64,000 bases of DNA from Candidatus Woodwardiibium gallinarum (GTDB lineage: Bacteria; Bacillota; Clostridia; Oscillospirales; CAG-382), in assembly GCA_904419545.1 (NCBI GenBank), contig CAJFRY010000002.1:55829-119828 (forward strand), written 5' to 3'. The notes under the pieces are model-generated. The model ran no database searches and was not told where the DNA came from. It was given only the letters and a program-made list of their open reading frames with translations. Every line of letters begins with the position of its first letter. The stretch's first letter is position 1. The position numbers and the translations under genes are program-made. Positions 29,014 to 38,580 of this stretch are shown one piece after another.

Positions 29014-29826
29014 ATGCAGCTCTACGATCTGCACGTCCATACCGCTCTGTCATCCTGCGCCGCGCGGGATGCTTCCATTGCCGAATACTGCGCCGACGCC
29101 CGCGAAGCCGGCCTGCCGGTGATCGGCTTTGCAGACCACGCGTGGGAAAAAACGGTCGCGGGCGCCTCGCCCTGGTACGCCGCGCAGGATTATGAACGGC
29201 TGCTTGCACGCCGCGCGGAAGCCGAGTGCGAAACCGGACTGAAAGTCCTGCTGGGGGCCGAGGCGGAGATGGCTGCCGGCGTGGTCGCCTTCACGCCGCA
29301 CAGCGCCTCGCTCGTTGATTACATCATCTGCCCGCATTCCCACACGCACATGAAGGGCTTTGTCCTTCCCACAGACGCCGACACGCCCGAAAAGCACGCC
29401 GACTTCCTCGTCAAGAGCTTTTATTCGCTCTGTATGCACCCGCTGGCCAAATACATCCTCGGCATCGCGCACCCGATGTACCCCATTGGGAAAACCGTCG
29501 ATGAGGCCGACAGGCTGTTCGCACATATGACCGACGATGCGCTCTTCTTTATCTGCCGGGCCGCCGCCAAAGCGGATCTTGCGCTGGAACTCAACGGCAG
29601 CGTTTTCTCTAAGCTGCCCTCTGACCGGATTGCATCCTCGGGTTACGCGCGCTTTTTCCGCGCGGCCAAAAGTGCAGGCTGCCACTTTTTCCTTGGCAGC
29701 GACCGTCACAGCAGCAAGCTGCACGTACAGGACAACACGCTTTCCCGTGCCGGCGAAATCGCCGAAGCCCTCGGCTTGTGCGAAGCCGATTTCACGCGCG
29801 CGCTGGACAAGGCGATGTCGCTCTGA
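29014..29826 (+). CDS. PHP-domain phosphoesterase (histidinol-phosphatase-like)
   Basis: A 270-residue PHP hydrolase. The four PHP motifs are visible: DLHVHTALS at the start, GFADHAW, GAEAEM followed by CPHSHTHM, IAHPM and finally GSDRHSS. HisJ-type histidinol phosphatases have this pattern, but no other his genes are near, so the substrate is uncertain. The start at 29014 lies four bases after the lipoprotein stop; the longer frame opened at 28843 is coincidental. Confidence 0.85.
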   Translation: MQLYDLHVHTALSSCAARDASIAEYCADAREAGLPVIGFADHAWEKTVAGASPWYAAQDYERLLARRAEAECETGLKVLLGAEAEMAAGVVAFTPHSASLVDYIICPHSHTHMKGFVLPTDADTPEKHADFLVKSFYSLCMHPLAKYILGIAHPMYPIGKTVDEADRLFAHMTDDALFFICRAAAKADLALELNGSVFSKLPSDRIASSGYARFFRAAKSAGCHFFLGSDRHSSKLHVQDNTLSRAGEIAEALGLCEADFTRALDKAMSL

Positions 29827-29923
29827 AAGCCGAAAAACGGCGCCGCCGCTGCCGGACCGCCTGTCATAGCCAAGTCGGCTTCAAACGCACTGCACGCCGC
29901 GCAGCGGGAAGGAAGTACGCATA

Positions 29924-29958
29924 CACGCCCCCGCCGTCCTGAGGACGGCGGGGGCGTG
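29924..29958. terminator. Strong 16-bp hairpin after the PHP gene
   Basis: A perfect 16-bp stem (29924-29939 with 29943-29958, CACGCCCCCGCCGTCC arms) with a 3-nt loop lies 98 bp after the PHP stop. Only TT follows, so it may end transcription weakly or be an isolated hairpin repeat. Confidence 0.45.
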
Positions 29959-30143
29959 TTCCCGGTGCAGGCTCGCCGTTCTGCGGAAAACCTCCAGGGA
30001 CGGCGAACCTCCCAACCGCTTCTTGCAAAACGGCGACGCGCATTCGCCCGGACGCGCATATATGCGCTGAGATTTATGAGACGGCTTTTATGCGGAAGCA
30101 CAGGGACAACGTTTCCATAAAGCGGTTTTAATCCGCAAACAGG

Positions 30144-30169
30144 AAATCGGCTTCGAGCCGATTTTTTAT
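30144..30169 (+). terminator. Rho-independent terminator
   Basis: AAATCGGCT (30144-30152) pairs with AGCCGATTT (30156-30164) and runs into a T-rich tail. It lies about 320 bp after the PHP gene and may end that transcript. Confidence 0.65.
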
Positions 30170-30434
30170 TTGCCGTCCGCATATTATGCGGGGAATTTTC
30201 CGTTTTTGCTCTGCATTCTTCTGCAAATCTAAAGAGATTACAGCCAGCCGCAGGCTGCATCAAGGGACAACGCGCCGCCGGCACCGCCGCAGTGCTGTTG
30301 TTCGCATGCTTTCCGCAATCGCTCCCGCAATCCCTGCGTTCATCCTGAGCACCGCAGCGCCCGAACCGCCGTTTCGCTACTGCCGTCTGCCGCCGGACAG
30401 AATTTCATATTTTACGTATTTACGGAATTTTCCA

Positions 30435-30463
30435 TTGACAAGTCAAAGAAATTATGATATTAT
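30435..30463 (+). promoter_or_regulatory. Promoter of the winged-helix regulator gene
   Basis: TTGACA (30435-30440), 17-bp spacer, TATTAT (30458-30463). GAGGAGG follows before the ATG at 30500. Confidence 0.8.
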
Positions 30464-30499
30464 GTATATACGCAATTCAAACCGCGAGGAGGCTAATAC

Positions 30500-31132
30500 A
30501 TGGAAACCGTCAAACAAGAACTCGAGAATCTGAAAAAGGAGATGGAGATGCTGAAAGCCGCCGTCTCGCATCTGACCGACGGCCACTCCGCAACCGGCGC
30601 AAAAACACCGCCTTCCGCTCCCGTCCGGGAACCGCACCCCGATCCGACGCTCAACCGGATTATGGAAACGCTCAACCGAACCATAGAGCAGGAAAACCGA
30701 ACCGGCAGCATCACCTACCTCGGCGTTTTTGCTTCAGGCGGGAGACAGTCCAACTGGATCCGCAGCGCGGTCAGCACGGACGACTTGATTGCGCTGGCCG
30801 AAGACGGCACGGCCGAAGCGATTCTGCGCTGCATCGGGAATCAGGACAGGCTTACGCTGCTGCTTGCGCTTATGCGCAAGCCGATGAACGTCGCCGCAAT
30901 GGTGGAAAGCTGCGGCTTCCGTACAACCGGGCAGGTGTACCATCATCTGCGGCCGCTGTTAGCGGCAGATCTGGTGTATGAAGAAGAGCATGGGGAACGC
31001 GGAGTGTACGCCGTCCGCCCTTATCGTGTGCAGGGCATCATCATGCTGCTCGCAGGCGTTGCCGACCTGATGGACGCGACCTATTCCAGGGGCAGCTTCA
31101 CGCTGTCCGGCGAAGCGTCTCCGATGGAATAG
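30500..31132 (+). CDS. ArsR-like winged-helix regulator with N-terminal coiled coil
   Basis: A 210-residue protein. Residues 1-25 form a heptad-like helix (VKQELENLKKEMEMLKAAV). A Pro-rich linker and a second helix follow (NRIMETLNRTIEQENR). The C-terminal half fits an ArsR-type winged helix: LRCIGNQDRLTLLLALMRKPMNVAAM then GQVYHHLRPLLAADLV, with the wing EEEHGERGVYAVRP. No metal-binding cysteine motif is seen, so the inducer is unknown. It has its own promoter. The operon partner, if any, is not in view. Confidence 0.75.
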   Translation: METVKQELENLKKEMEMLKAAVSHLTDGHSATGAKTPPSAPVREPHPDPTLNRIMETLNRTIEQENRTGSITYLGVFASGGRQSNWIRSAVSTDDLIALAEDGTAEAILRCIGNQDRLTLLLALMRKPMNVAAMVESCGFRTTGQVYHHLRPLLAADLVYEEEHGERGVYAVRPYRVQGIIMLLAGVADLMDATYSRGSFTLSGEASPME

Positions 31133-31420
31133 CGCCGCACAGGACTGCCACGCATACGGCAGGACGGCGGCCGGAAAGGGACTTGCGCACCGCAAAACCG
31201 TCTCCCGTAAAACGTCCAATACGGCGGAACAGCAATGCGCCCGGTGCACCTCCATCCCCCCGGATCGCCCGGGAGCAAGCAGACCCGAAGGCCTCGCCTT
31301 GGACCCTACACGATCAGCTGTACCTTTTCCCGCATACGGCTTTTCCTCGTTTTTATGTGAAAACAAAGCAAAATCGGCCTTCCGGCTGTATACGGCCGAC
31401 CGCTCTCCCCGACACTTGAA

Positions 31421-31456
31421 CCGGCGGCGCAGAATATCTGCGCCGCCGGTTTTTAT
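31421..31456 (+). terminator. Rho-independent terminator
   Basis: A 14-bp perfect stem (31421-31434 with 31438-31451, ACCGGCGGCGCAGA arms), a 3-nt loop and a TTTTATCTT tail. It lies between the plus-strand regulator and the converging minus-strand gene; the T-run places it on the plus strand. Confidence 0.85.
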
Positions 31457-31478
31457 CTTACGCCGGCCCGTGCGCCGG

Positions 31479-31919
31479 TCAAATAAACACAACCCCGTAC
31501 ACGGCTCTGGTAAACGCTTCAAGTGCTTTCTTTTTGTCCTCAAAAATCTGCGAGCGTTCCTTATAATATTTCTCCATAGCCGCTACGGTCGGCGAGGGGA
31601 TGTTGTTGACATAATGCATTTCCAGCAAATCGCGTTTATACGCATCCAATACGGAAAAGCCCATCTCAATCATCTTCAATTCACGCTCAACAATCTTGCG
31701 GCGAAACCGCGCATCGTCGATGAGCACGATCAGATTCACCAGCTTATTTTCGTATCGGTTGCCGCCCGTTCCGCTGACCGGCGCGGGCGAGATGGTTGCC
31801 GATGAAACCGAATATTTTTCATTTTCGAGCATTTCCAGCTCATAACCGAGCGATTCATACGCCGCTTCAAGCTGCGTTTTGCGTTTCAGAAGATCGATCG
31901 CATAATTCCGATAATCCAT
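31479..31919 (-). CDS. Small phage-like protein, possible RinA/sigma-like regulator
   Basis: A 146-residue acidic-basic helical protein: LLKRKTQLEAAYESLGYELEMLENEK at the start, a Gly/Pro linker, then RRKIVERELKMIEMGFSVLDAYKRDLLEMHYVNNIPSPTVAAMEKYY. This last part looks like the sigma-70 region 4-like end found in phage late-gene regulators (RinA, ArpU and DUF1492 groups). I chose the Met at 31919; the extension upstream is not coding-like. No other phage genes are nearby, so it may be a remnant. Confidence 0.6.
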   Translation of the reverse strand: MDYRNYAIDLLKRKTQLEAAYESLGYELEMLENEKYSVSSATISPAPVSGTGGNRYENKLVNLIVLIDDARFRRKIVERELKMIEMGFSVLDAYKRDLLEMHYVNNIPSPTVAAMEKYYKERSQIFEDKKKALEAFTRAVYGVVFI

Positions 31920-32132
31920 ATCCTTCTTTGTTCCTTTCTCCTGCGTGATCCGCGTGTTATGAACAAATGTTCTTATTTGATTTGGTACACGGCGTGCCTT
32001 CGTTCCAAAGGCCGCATCCGTGTGCGTGCATGGGGCAGACCGAGCCGGCCCAAACAAGGCAGCCGCCGCACTGCCGGTTTACCGGCCGGCAGACGGGGCT
32101 ATTGAGGAATGCTTATTGGCTCGTTTGACACA

Positions 32133-32161
32133 ATTATACCACTATTTTCCAATTTTGTCAA
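32133..32161 (-). promoter_or_regulatory. Promoter of the phage-like gene
   Basis: Minus strand TTGACA (32161-32156), 17-bp spacer, TATAAT (32138-32133): full consensus. The gene start is about 214 bp downstream, leaving a long leader. A plus-strand TTGACA at 32125-32130 makes an inverted TTGACA...TGTCAA pair that could be an operator. Confidence 0.75.
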
Positions 32162-32162
32162 C

Positions 32163-32637
32163 AGAAAAAAGAACGCACGTTCGTTCCGGCGCGACAATTT
32201 TTGATTCAAAAAGACAAGAAGCGTCATATTTCGACAGTTTTTTTATAAATCCGCAGATTTTTAGGAAGCACGCTTCATTAAATGTATGCTTCCGAATCCG
32301 ATGCTGCACTGTAGAAATCATAATGAAACCATCCGCAAAGAGGACTGGCTTCCGCTTTGCGCGAAAAAAGCCGAAAAACAAATCCGCAGCTTGGGGAAGA
32401 GTACCTTGCTGTTCAGGTATCGGGACTCCCTCCTTTAGACGTATGAAAGGAGCGGCACAGATGTGCGGAAGTGTCCTGCTCCGTATGGAGGCGAAGGAAA
32501 CGAGCGGACGGTACGCTTCCGACCCTTCGGCAAAGCAGCGGGCGGCGTATTGTATGACCCGGCTTTCATAGTCTCGCAGTCTGCATTCCATTGCACAAAG
32601 GATACCGCCGCAGCGCGGCGGCAGGATGCCGCAAAGC
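32163..32637. other. Gap without a supported gene
   Basis: Overlapping random frames on both strands. One TTCGACA (32227-32243 region) resembles a 0A box in isolation, which is expected by chance in a window this size. Confidence 0.4.
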
Positions 32638-32662
32638 AAAATCGCTGCCCGACGGGGGCAGC
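32638..32662 (-). terminator. Probable terminator of tgt
   Basis: On the minus strand GCTGCCC (32662-32656) pairs with GGGCAGC (32650-32644), followed by GATTTT. A second hairpin (GCAATCC/GGATTGC, 32671-32697) lies just before it. They sit 106-165 bp after the tgt stop. Confidence 0.55.
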
Positions 32663-32802
32663 GAGCGCCGCAATCCACACAGATGTGCGGATTGCTTTAC
32701 ACGATGTTTGAACGGTTCATTCTCCAAGCGTCAATCTTATACCGCACGCAACCCGATTCGCAGCAAACGGCTTCTTCATTCCTGCTTCTGGAATCAGGCA
32801 CA

Positions 32803-33945
32803 TCAGTCTTCGGCACGGCGGCCAAGCACAGGCACACGCTCACGCTTGAAGGCAGAAAACGTCCCGGCCTCGAGATGGCTGCGGATGTCCTCCATCAGTC
32901 GGTTGTAGAAATACAGATTGTGCAGCACGCACAAACGCATCCCCAAAAGCTCGCGCGCTTTGAACAGATGCCGGATATATGCGCGCGAATAGCTGCGGCA
33001 GGCCGGGCAGCCGCAGTCGGGATCAATGGGCCGAGCGTCGTCGAAGTATTTGCGGTTATTCAGGTTCAGAAAGCCGACCGAGGTGAACAGATTGCCATGC
33101 CGCGCGTTGCGCGACGGCATCACACAGTCGAAGAAGTCCACACCGCGCTCGACCGCCTCCAAGATATTCACCGGCGTTCCCACGCCCATCAGGTAGCGCG
33201 GCCGGTCAGCAGGCATATACGGCTCCACCGTCTCAATGATGCGGTACATCTCCTCCGCGCTCTCGCCGACGGCCAGACCACCGATCGCATAGCCGTCCAG
33301 TTCCAGCTCGGCGATCTGCTTCATATTCTCAATGCGGATATCCTCATAAATACCGCCCTGATTGATGCCGAACAACAGCTGCTTCCGGTTGATCGTCGTT
33401 TCTTCCCCGTTCAGCCTTGCCATTTCGTCGCGGCAGCGATAGAGCCAGCGGACCGTCCGCGCACAGGACTGCTGAATATAGCTTCGCTCGGCCACGGAGG
33501 ACGGACACTCGTCGAACGCCATCGCGATGGTCGAAGCCAGCTTGGACTGAATCTGCATGCTGCTCTCCGGCGACATAAAGATGTGCGCGCCGTCCATATG
33601 CGAAGCGAAGGCGACACCCTCCTCGGTGATGTTCCGAAGCTGTGCAAGTGAAAAAACCTGAAACCCACCGCTGTCGGTCAGGATGGGCCTGTCCCAATTG
33701 AAGAAGCGGTGCAGCCCGCCGAGCTTATAGATCAAATCCTCGCCCGGCCGGACATGGAGGTGATAGGTGTTGGAAAGCTCCACCTGGCAATGAATTTCCC
33801 GCAGATCATCGGTCGAGACGGCCCCCTTGATGGCCGCAGAGGTGCCGACGTTCATAAAAACCGGCGTCTCGATGTCCCCGTGGACGGTGTGCAGCCGCCC
33901 GCGGCGCGCGCGGCCTTCGGTCGTAATACAGTCAAAGGTACCCAT
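32803..33945 (-). CDS. tgt: tRNA-guanine transglycosylase (queuine tRNA-ribosyltransferase)
   Basis: Exchanges guanine 34 for the queuosine precursor in tRNAs with GUN anticodons. The catalytic block LTDSGGFQVFSLAQ, FDECPSS, GINQGG, GGLAVGE and DFFDCVMPSRNARHG are all visible; the zinc site is CGCPAC...H near the C-terminus. I place the start at 33945 (ATG with AAGGA six bases before) rather than the TTG at 33966. It is last in the NlpC-miaB-ylbF-mutS-mutL-tgt run. Confidence 0.95.
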   Translation of the reverse strand: MGTFDCITTEGRARRGRLHTVHGDIETPVFMNVGTSAAIKGAVSTDDLREIHCQVELSNTYHLHVRPGEDLIYKLGGLHRFFNWDRPILTDSGGFQVFSLAQLRNITEEGVAFASHMDGAHIFMSPESSMQIQSKLASTIAMAFDECPSSVAERSYIQQSCARTVRWLYRCRDEMARLNGEETTINRKQLLFGINQGGIYEDIRIENMKQIAELELDGYAIGGLAVGESAEEMYRIIETVEPYMPADRPRYLMGVGTPVNILEAVERGVDFFDCVMPSRNARHGNLFTSVGFLNLNNRKYFDDARPIDPDCGCPACRSYSRAYIRHLFKARELLGMRLCVLHNLYFYNRLMEDIRSHLEAGTFSAFKRERVPVLGRRAED

Positions 33946-33955
33946 ACTGTTTTCC

Positions 33956-35812
33956 TTATCTGTCAAAATATTTTTCGATCTCGCGCTTCGGCAGCGCGTG
34001 GCTCACAGGCCGGCCGTGCGGGCAATAGCGCACCGTAGCCGATTCAAAGAACCGCTCGATCAGCCACTCGTTGTGCACCGGCGCGTTATGTACGCCCGCC
34101 TTAAGCGAGGCTTTGCACGCAATGGTGAACAGCGCGCGGTCGCAGCGCTGCGCAAAGGGAATGGCATTGCCGGTCGTCAGTTCAGCGGCAAACTGCTCCA
34201 AAAGTGCCGGCAGATCAGCCGTGTCGGCCAGTGCGCCCGGGACCGCACGCACAATCACGCCGTCGCCGAACGGCTCGATCACGAAGCCGTATTCGCTCAG
34301 CAGCGCGGCATGCTCCTCCAATACGCGCGTCTGCTCGTCTGTCAGCGTGACAGGCACGCCCGTCAGGAGCCACTGAGCGTTCGTTTCCTTATGCGCGGCG
34401 AGCTTTTCATAAAGAATACGCTCATGCAGCGCGTGTTTGTCAATGATATAGACCGTATCAAGCGTTTCGGCAATCAGGAACGCATCATACAGCTCTCCGA
34501 CATAGCGGTAAGCGGGGCCGGCGGACAGCTCAGGCAGCATCGCGGGTTCCGGGTCCGACAGCACCTCAAATTCCGGGTCGGGCACCGGCACGTCGAACAG
34601 CCTGCCCGTCGGCGGAGACGCAAGCGGAAGGTCATCCGTTCCCTCGTCGAACAGCTCGTCGGGAGAGGTGACGCTGGAGGCGGAAAACACGGTATATTCC
34701 CGCCCGGACTCCGCAGGCCGCGCCGACTCGGGAACCGGCGCATGTTCCGGCGCCGCCGGCGGGACCGTTTCCCGCACGGGAACGGAAACGGGGCCGGGAG
34801 CAGGAGCTTCCGCAGCGGAAGGCGTCTGCAGGCAGGCCAGCGAATTCTTCACGCCGTAATACACGGCGGAGAACACTTTCTTTTCATCGGCAAACTTGAT
34901 CTCGGTCTTTGCCGGATGCACATTGACATCGGTCTGCCGCGGGTCAATGCTGACCGTCAGCACGGCGGCGGGGAAGCGCTTGACCGGCAGAAACGAACGG
35001 AACGCCTCCTCAACAGCCGCAGCGAGCGTCTTGGAATTTACAGACCGGCGGTTGACAAAATAGAGCTGCATTGTGCGGCTGCCGCGCGCCGCCTCCGGCA
35101 GCGAAACGAAGCCCTCTACGCCGATGCCGTCAAGGTAGTATTCCACCGGCACCATCGTCTTGGCAACATTGCGCCCATATATGGCATAAATGGCGCTGTA
35201 CAGGTCGCCGTCGCCCGCGGTGCGGAACTTTTCCGTACCGTCTATAAGCATCTCGACGGAAACCTCCGGATGCGAAAGCGCCAGCTTAGCCGCAGCGGCC
35301 GTGCAGGCGGCAGCTTCGCTGCCGTCGCGCTTGAGAAACTTCCGGCGCGCCGGGGTATTGAAAAACAGGTCCTCCACCAGCACCGTCGTGCCGTAAGGGC
35401 AGCCGACCTCGCTGAGCTTGCTTTGCCCGTCGCAGATTTCAAAAAGATAGCCCGAATCCGCACCGCGCTGACGCGAGACAATCTGTAAGCGAGAGACGGC
35501 GGCGATGGCCGCCAGTGCCTCGCCGCGGAAGCCCAGCGTCTGCACGCCGTCAATATCGGCGCCGGTTTTGATCTTGCTGGTCGCATGGCGCAGTACGCTG
35601 CGGGGCATGTCCTCCATCTCCATGCCGTCGCCGTTGTCGGTGACCGCAATCTGCTCACGGCCGCCGCTGCGGACATCGATGCGGAGCTTGCGTGCGTGCG
35701 CATCCAGCGCGTTTTCCACCAGTTCCTTGAGTGCGCTCGCCGGCCGCTCAACCACCTCGCCGGCTGCGATCATATTCGCGCTCTGCGCGTCAAGCAGGTT
35801 GATCCTCGCCAT
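33956..35812 (-). CDS. mutL: DNA mismatch repair endonuclease MutL
   Basis: GHKL ATPase with a C-terminal nuclease. N-terminal motifs: AAGEVVERPASALKELVENALDA, VTDNGDGM and LGFRGEALAAI. The C-terminal nuclease motif D-K-H-A-x2-E-x4-E (IIDKHALHERILYE) and the CPHGRP motif mark it as the nicking type found in bacteria without MutH. The 300-360 linker is Pro-rich. The start at 35812 follows GGAGAT, which is the end of the 152-nt leader element; the longer frame to 35878 runs through the repeat and is rejected. Confidence 0.95.
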   Translation of the reverse strand: MARINLLDAQSANMIAAGEVVERPASALKELVENALDAHARKLRIDVRSGGREQIAVTDNGDGMEMEDMPRSVLRHATSKIKTGADIDGVQTLGFRGEALAAIAAVSRLQIVSRQRGADSGYLFEICDGQSKLSEVGCPYGTTVLVEDLFFNTPARRKFLKRDGSEAAACTAAAAKLALSHPEVSVEMLIDGTEKFRTAGDGDLYSAIYAIYGRNVAKTMVPVEYYLDGIGVEGFVSLPEAARGSRTMQLYFVNRRSVNSKTLAAAVEEAFRSFLPVKRFPAAVLTVSIDPRQTDVNVHPAKTEIKFADEKKVFSAVYYGVKNSLACLQTPSAAEAPAPGPVSVPVRETVPPAAPEHAPVPESARPAESGREYTVFSASSVTSPDELFDEGTDDLPLASPPTGRLFDVPVPDPEFEVLSDPEPAMLPELSAGPAYRYVGELYDAFLIAETLDTVYIIDKHALHERILYEKLAAHKETNAQWLLTGVPVTLTDEQTRVLEEHAALLSEYGFVIEPFGDGVIVRAVPGALADTADLPALLEQFAAELTTGNAIPFAQRCDRALFTIACKASLKAGVHNAPVHNEWLIERFFESATVRYCPHGRPVSHALPKREIEKYFDR

Positions 35813-35816
35813 AGTA

Positions 35817-35968
35817 ATCTCCATTCTGCCGCTAAGCCCGCGGCGCAAAAAATGAATCAAATTCGGCCGTTTCGCCAAAGGCCGCTAAAAGGTTTGGTTC
35901 TCGCTTTCAAGCCGAATTCGGACGTAAAATGGGTATACTTCCGTTCTCTGCATGTGCAATTTTTACGC
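35817..35968 (-). repeat. 152-nt leader element, copy B (between mutS and mutL)
   Basis: Same length and end-to-end alignment as 20389-20540. It begins ten bases after the mutS stop and ends with the GGAGAT that serves as the mutL ribosome binding site. The small stem next to that site varies in loop and arm sequence between copies while the pairing is kept (GCCGC GGGCTTA GCGGC here). Confidence 0.75.
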
Positions 35969-35978
35969 TATGTTTTTC

Positions 35979-38543
35979 TCATTCCGCGGCAGCCGAAGCA
36001 TTTTTCAGCTCGTAAAGAATCGACATCGCTTCGATCGGCGTGATGGTCTCGACATTGAGCGCCCGCAGTCTGTCGCAAAGCTCCTGCTCAGCCGCCGTGG
36101 GCGCCGGCGCCGCAGCCGGCTTTTCGGAAACGCGGCCGCCGACCGATTCAATCTCCGACAAAATCTCCCGCGCGCGTCCGACGACCTCCTTCGGTACTCC
36201 GGCCAGTGCGGCCACTTCGATACCATAGCTTTCATCGGCCGCACCGCGCACAATCTTGCGCAGGAATATGATCTCGCTGCCCCGCTTCTTGGCTGCGATG
36301 TTGTAATTGACCACGCCTGCGCACTCGCCCTCCAGCGCTGTCAGCTCGTGATAATGCGTAGCGAACAACGTCCGCGCGCCGATATGACCGACCGTATATT
36401 CAATGACCGCACGCGCGATGCTCATCCCGTCGAAGGTCGAAGTGCCGCGTCCGATTTCATCATACACGATCAGCGACCGCTTCGTGGCGCTGCGCAGGAT
36501 GGTGGCGACCTCGCTCATCTCAAGCATGAAAGTCGAGTTGCCGCCCGCCAGATCGTCCGACGCGCCGACACGGGTGAATATTTTATCCGCCAAACCGATA
36601 TGCGCCTTCGACGCGGGCACGAACGACCCGATCTGCGCCAGCAGCACGATAAGCGCCACCTGCCGCATATATGTGGATTTTCCCGCCATATTCGGGCCGG
36701 TAATCAGCAGCAGGCGTTCGCTTTCCTCATTGAACGCGCAGTCGTTGGGGACGAAATACGTCTTTTTCAGATGTTTTTCGACAACGATGTGGCGGCCTTC
36801 CGTGATCGAAAGGACATCCGACTCATCCACGACCGGCCGGACCATATTCATATCGGCCGCCGTCGTCGCGAAGGAGGTGTATACATCCAGTTCGGCAAGG
36901 ATGGCCGCGGCTTTCTTGATACGGTCGGCCGACTGAAGAATCACCTCGCGCAGCTTCTGGAAAATCTCGTATTCCAGCGCATACAGCCGTTCCTTCGCGC
37001 TGAGAATGCGGCTCTCCATATCCTTAAGTTCGTCGGTGACGTAGCGCTCGCTGTTGGCCAGCGTCTGCCGGCGGATATAGTTGCCCGGCACAGAGCCGGC
37101 AAACGACTTGGACACCTCTATGTAATAGCCGAACACCTTGTTGTAGCCGACCTTCAATGTGCGGATGCCGGTGCGCTCCTTCTCAAGCTGCTCGATCTTG
37201 GCCAGCCACTCCTTGCCGTCCAGCACCATCAGCCGCAGCTCGTCGACGACTTCGTTGGCGCCGTTGCGGATGATGCCGCCCTCTTTGAGCGTTCCGGCGG
37301 GCTCCTCCTTAATCGTGTTGCCGATGCTGTCCGCAACATCGGTCAGCAGCTCGAGCGACTCGTCGAGACCCCGAAGCGTTCCGCAGCGAAGCTGCGCAAG
37401 CTGCTCCTTGACCTCGGGGATCACCCGCAGCGTCTTTTCCAGCAGCTTCAAATCACCCGCGCCGGCGGTGTTGTAGATGATTCGCGTGGTCATCCGTTCC
37501 ATATCAATAATCAGGCGGAGAAGGCGGTACAGCTCCTTGCGGACGACCGTATTGTCCTTCAGCTCCTCCACCGCATCCTGCCGGGCGGAAATCTGCTCTA
37601 CATCCAGCAGCGGGTTCAGCACCCACTTGCGCAGCAGCCGCGCGCCCGGCGCAGAGCCTGTACTGTCGATGGCGCCCAGCAGACTCCCGCGTTTATCCCG
37701 ATTGGAAATCGATTCGGTCAGCTCCAGGCTTCGCTTTGTAAAAGCATCCATCGACAGATATTTGGTATCGGAATAGAAATGGATATGCCGCAGATAGGCC
37801 ACTGTGTCCTTCTGTGTGCGGCGCAGATAGGCAATCAGCGCACCCGCCGCACGCAGGCAGAGCGGCCCGTGCTCGGTGCTGTCGTCATCCGCGGAAAGGG
37901 AGGCGATCTCCTTCTCCGCCTTCTCGTAGTCGTACTCAGACTTGTCCACCTGCGTGACCAGCGTGCCGAAGCGGTCCTTCAGATAAGCGAGCACATCCTC
38001 ATCCAGGGTGCCGTCGGTGACGATCTCGCTGGGCGCATAGGAGGTCAGCGACGAGAGCAGCGCGCTCTTGACGTCCTCGGTGGGCAGATCGGTCGCGTAC
38101 AGCGCGCCGGTCGATATATCCGCATATGCGGCGCCGTAGCGCCCGTTCTCGTAATAAAGCGAGCAGATATAGTTGTTTCTGTCTGCGGCAAGGAAGGAGC
38201 CCTCGGTCACCGTGCCGGGCGTAACCACGCGCACCACGTCGCGCTTGACGAGGCCCTTTGCCTGCGCCGGGTCCTCCAACTGCTCGCAGACGGCTACACG
38301 GAATCCCTTCGTGACGAGCTTGGAAATGTACCCCTCCACCGCATGGTACGGCACGCCGCACATCGGCGCGCGCTCTCCGTCGCCACAGTCCTTGCCGGTC
38401 AGCACCAGCTCGAGGGCCTGTGAGGCGGTGATGGCATCGTCGTAAAACATTTCGTAAAAATCACCCACCCGAAAAAGCAGGATGCAGTCGGAATATTCCC
38501 TTTTGATCGCAAAATACTGCTGTATCATCGGCGAAACGGCCAT
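35979..38543 (-). CDS. mutS: DNA mismatch recognition protein MutS
   Basis: Mismatch-binding ATPase. The N-terminal mismatch domain has LLFRVGDFYEMFYDDA with the Phe-x-Glu motif; the ATPase has LLITGPNMAGKSTYMRQ (Walker A), LIVYDEIGRGTSTFDG (Walker B and signature) and FATHYHELTALE. The 854 residues match MutS1. It is followed by mutL after the leader element, and preceded by ylbF. Confidence 0.97.
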   Translation of the reverse strand: MAVSPMIQQYFAIKREYSDCILLFRVGDFYEMFYDDAITASQALELVLTGKDCGDGERAPMCGVPYHAVEGYISKLVTKGFRVAVCEQLEDPAQAKGLVKRDVVRVVTPGTVTEGSFLAADRNNYICSLYYENGRYGAAYADISTGALYATDLPTEDVKSALLSSLTSYAPSEIVTDGTLDEDVLAYLKDRFGTLVTQVDKSEYDYEKAEKEIASLSADDDSTEHGPLCLRAAGALIAYLRRTQKDTVAYLRHIHFYSDTKYLSMDAFTKRSLELTESISNRDKRGSLLGAIDSTGSAPGARLLRKWVLNPLLDVEQISARQDAVEELKDNTVVRKELYRLLRLIIDMERMTTRIIYNTAGAGDLKLLEKTLRVIPEVKEQLAQLRCGTLRGLDESLELLTDVADSIGNTIKEEPAGTLKEGGIIRNGANEVVDELRLMVLDGKEWLAKIEQLEKERTGIRTLKVGYNKVFGYYIEVSKSFAGSVPGNYIRRQTLANSERYVTDELKDMESRILSAKERLYALEYEIFQKLREVILQSADRIKKAAAILAELDVYTSFATTAADMNMVRPVVDESDVLSITEGRHIVVEKHLKKTYFVPNDCAFNEESERLLLITGPNMAGKSTYMRQVALIVLLAQIGSFVPASKAHIGLADKIFTRVGASDDLAGGNSTFMLEMSEVATILRSATKRSLIVYDEIGRGTSTFDGMSIARAVIEYTVGHIGARTLFATHYHELTALEGECAGVVNYNIAAKKRGSEIIFLRKIVRGAADESYGIEVAALAGVPKEVVGRAREILSEIESVGGRVSEKPAAAPAPTAAEQELCDRLRALNVETITPIEAMSILYELKNASAAAE

Positions 38544-38580
38544 ATCGAATCTCTCCCCTCGTATTTTCTATCTTTCAATT

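Noticed and set aside
32227..32243. 0A box near the phage-like gene
   Set aside because: A single heptamer far from the start codon; about eight are expected by chance in this window.
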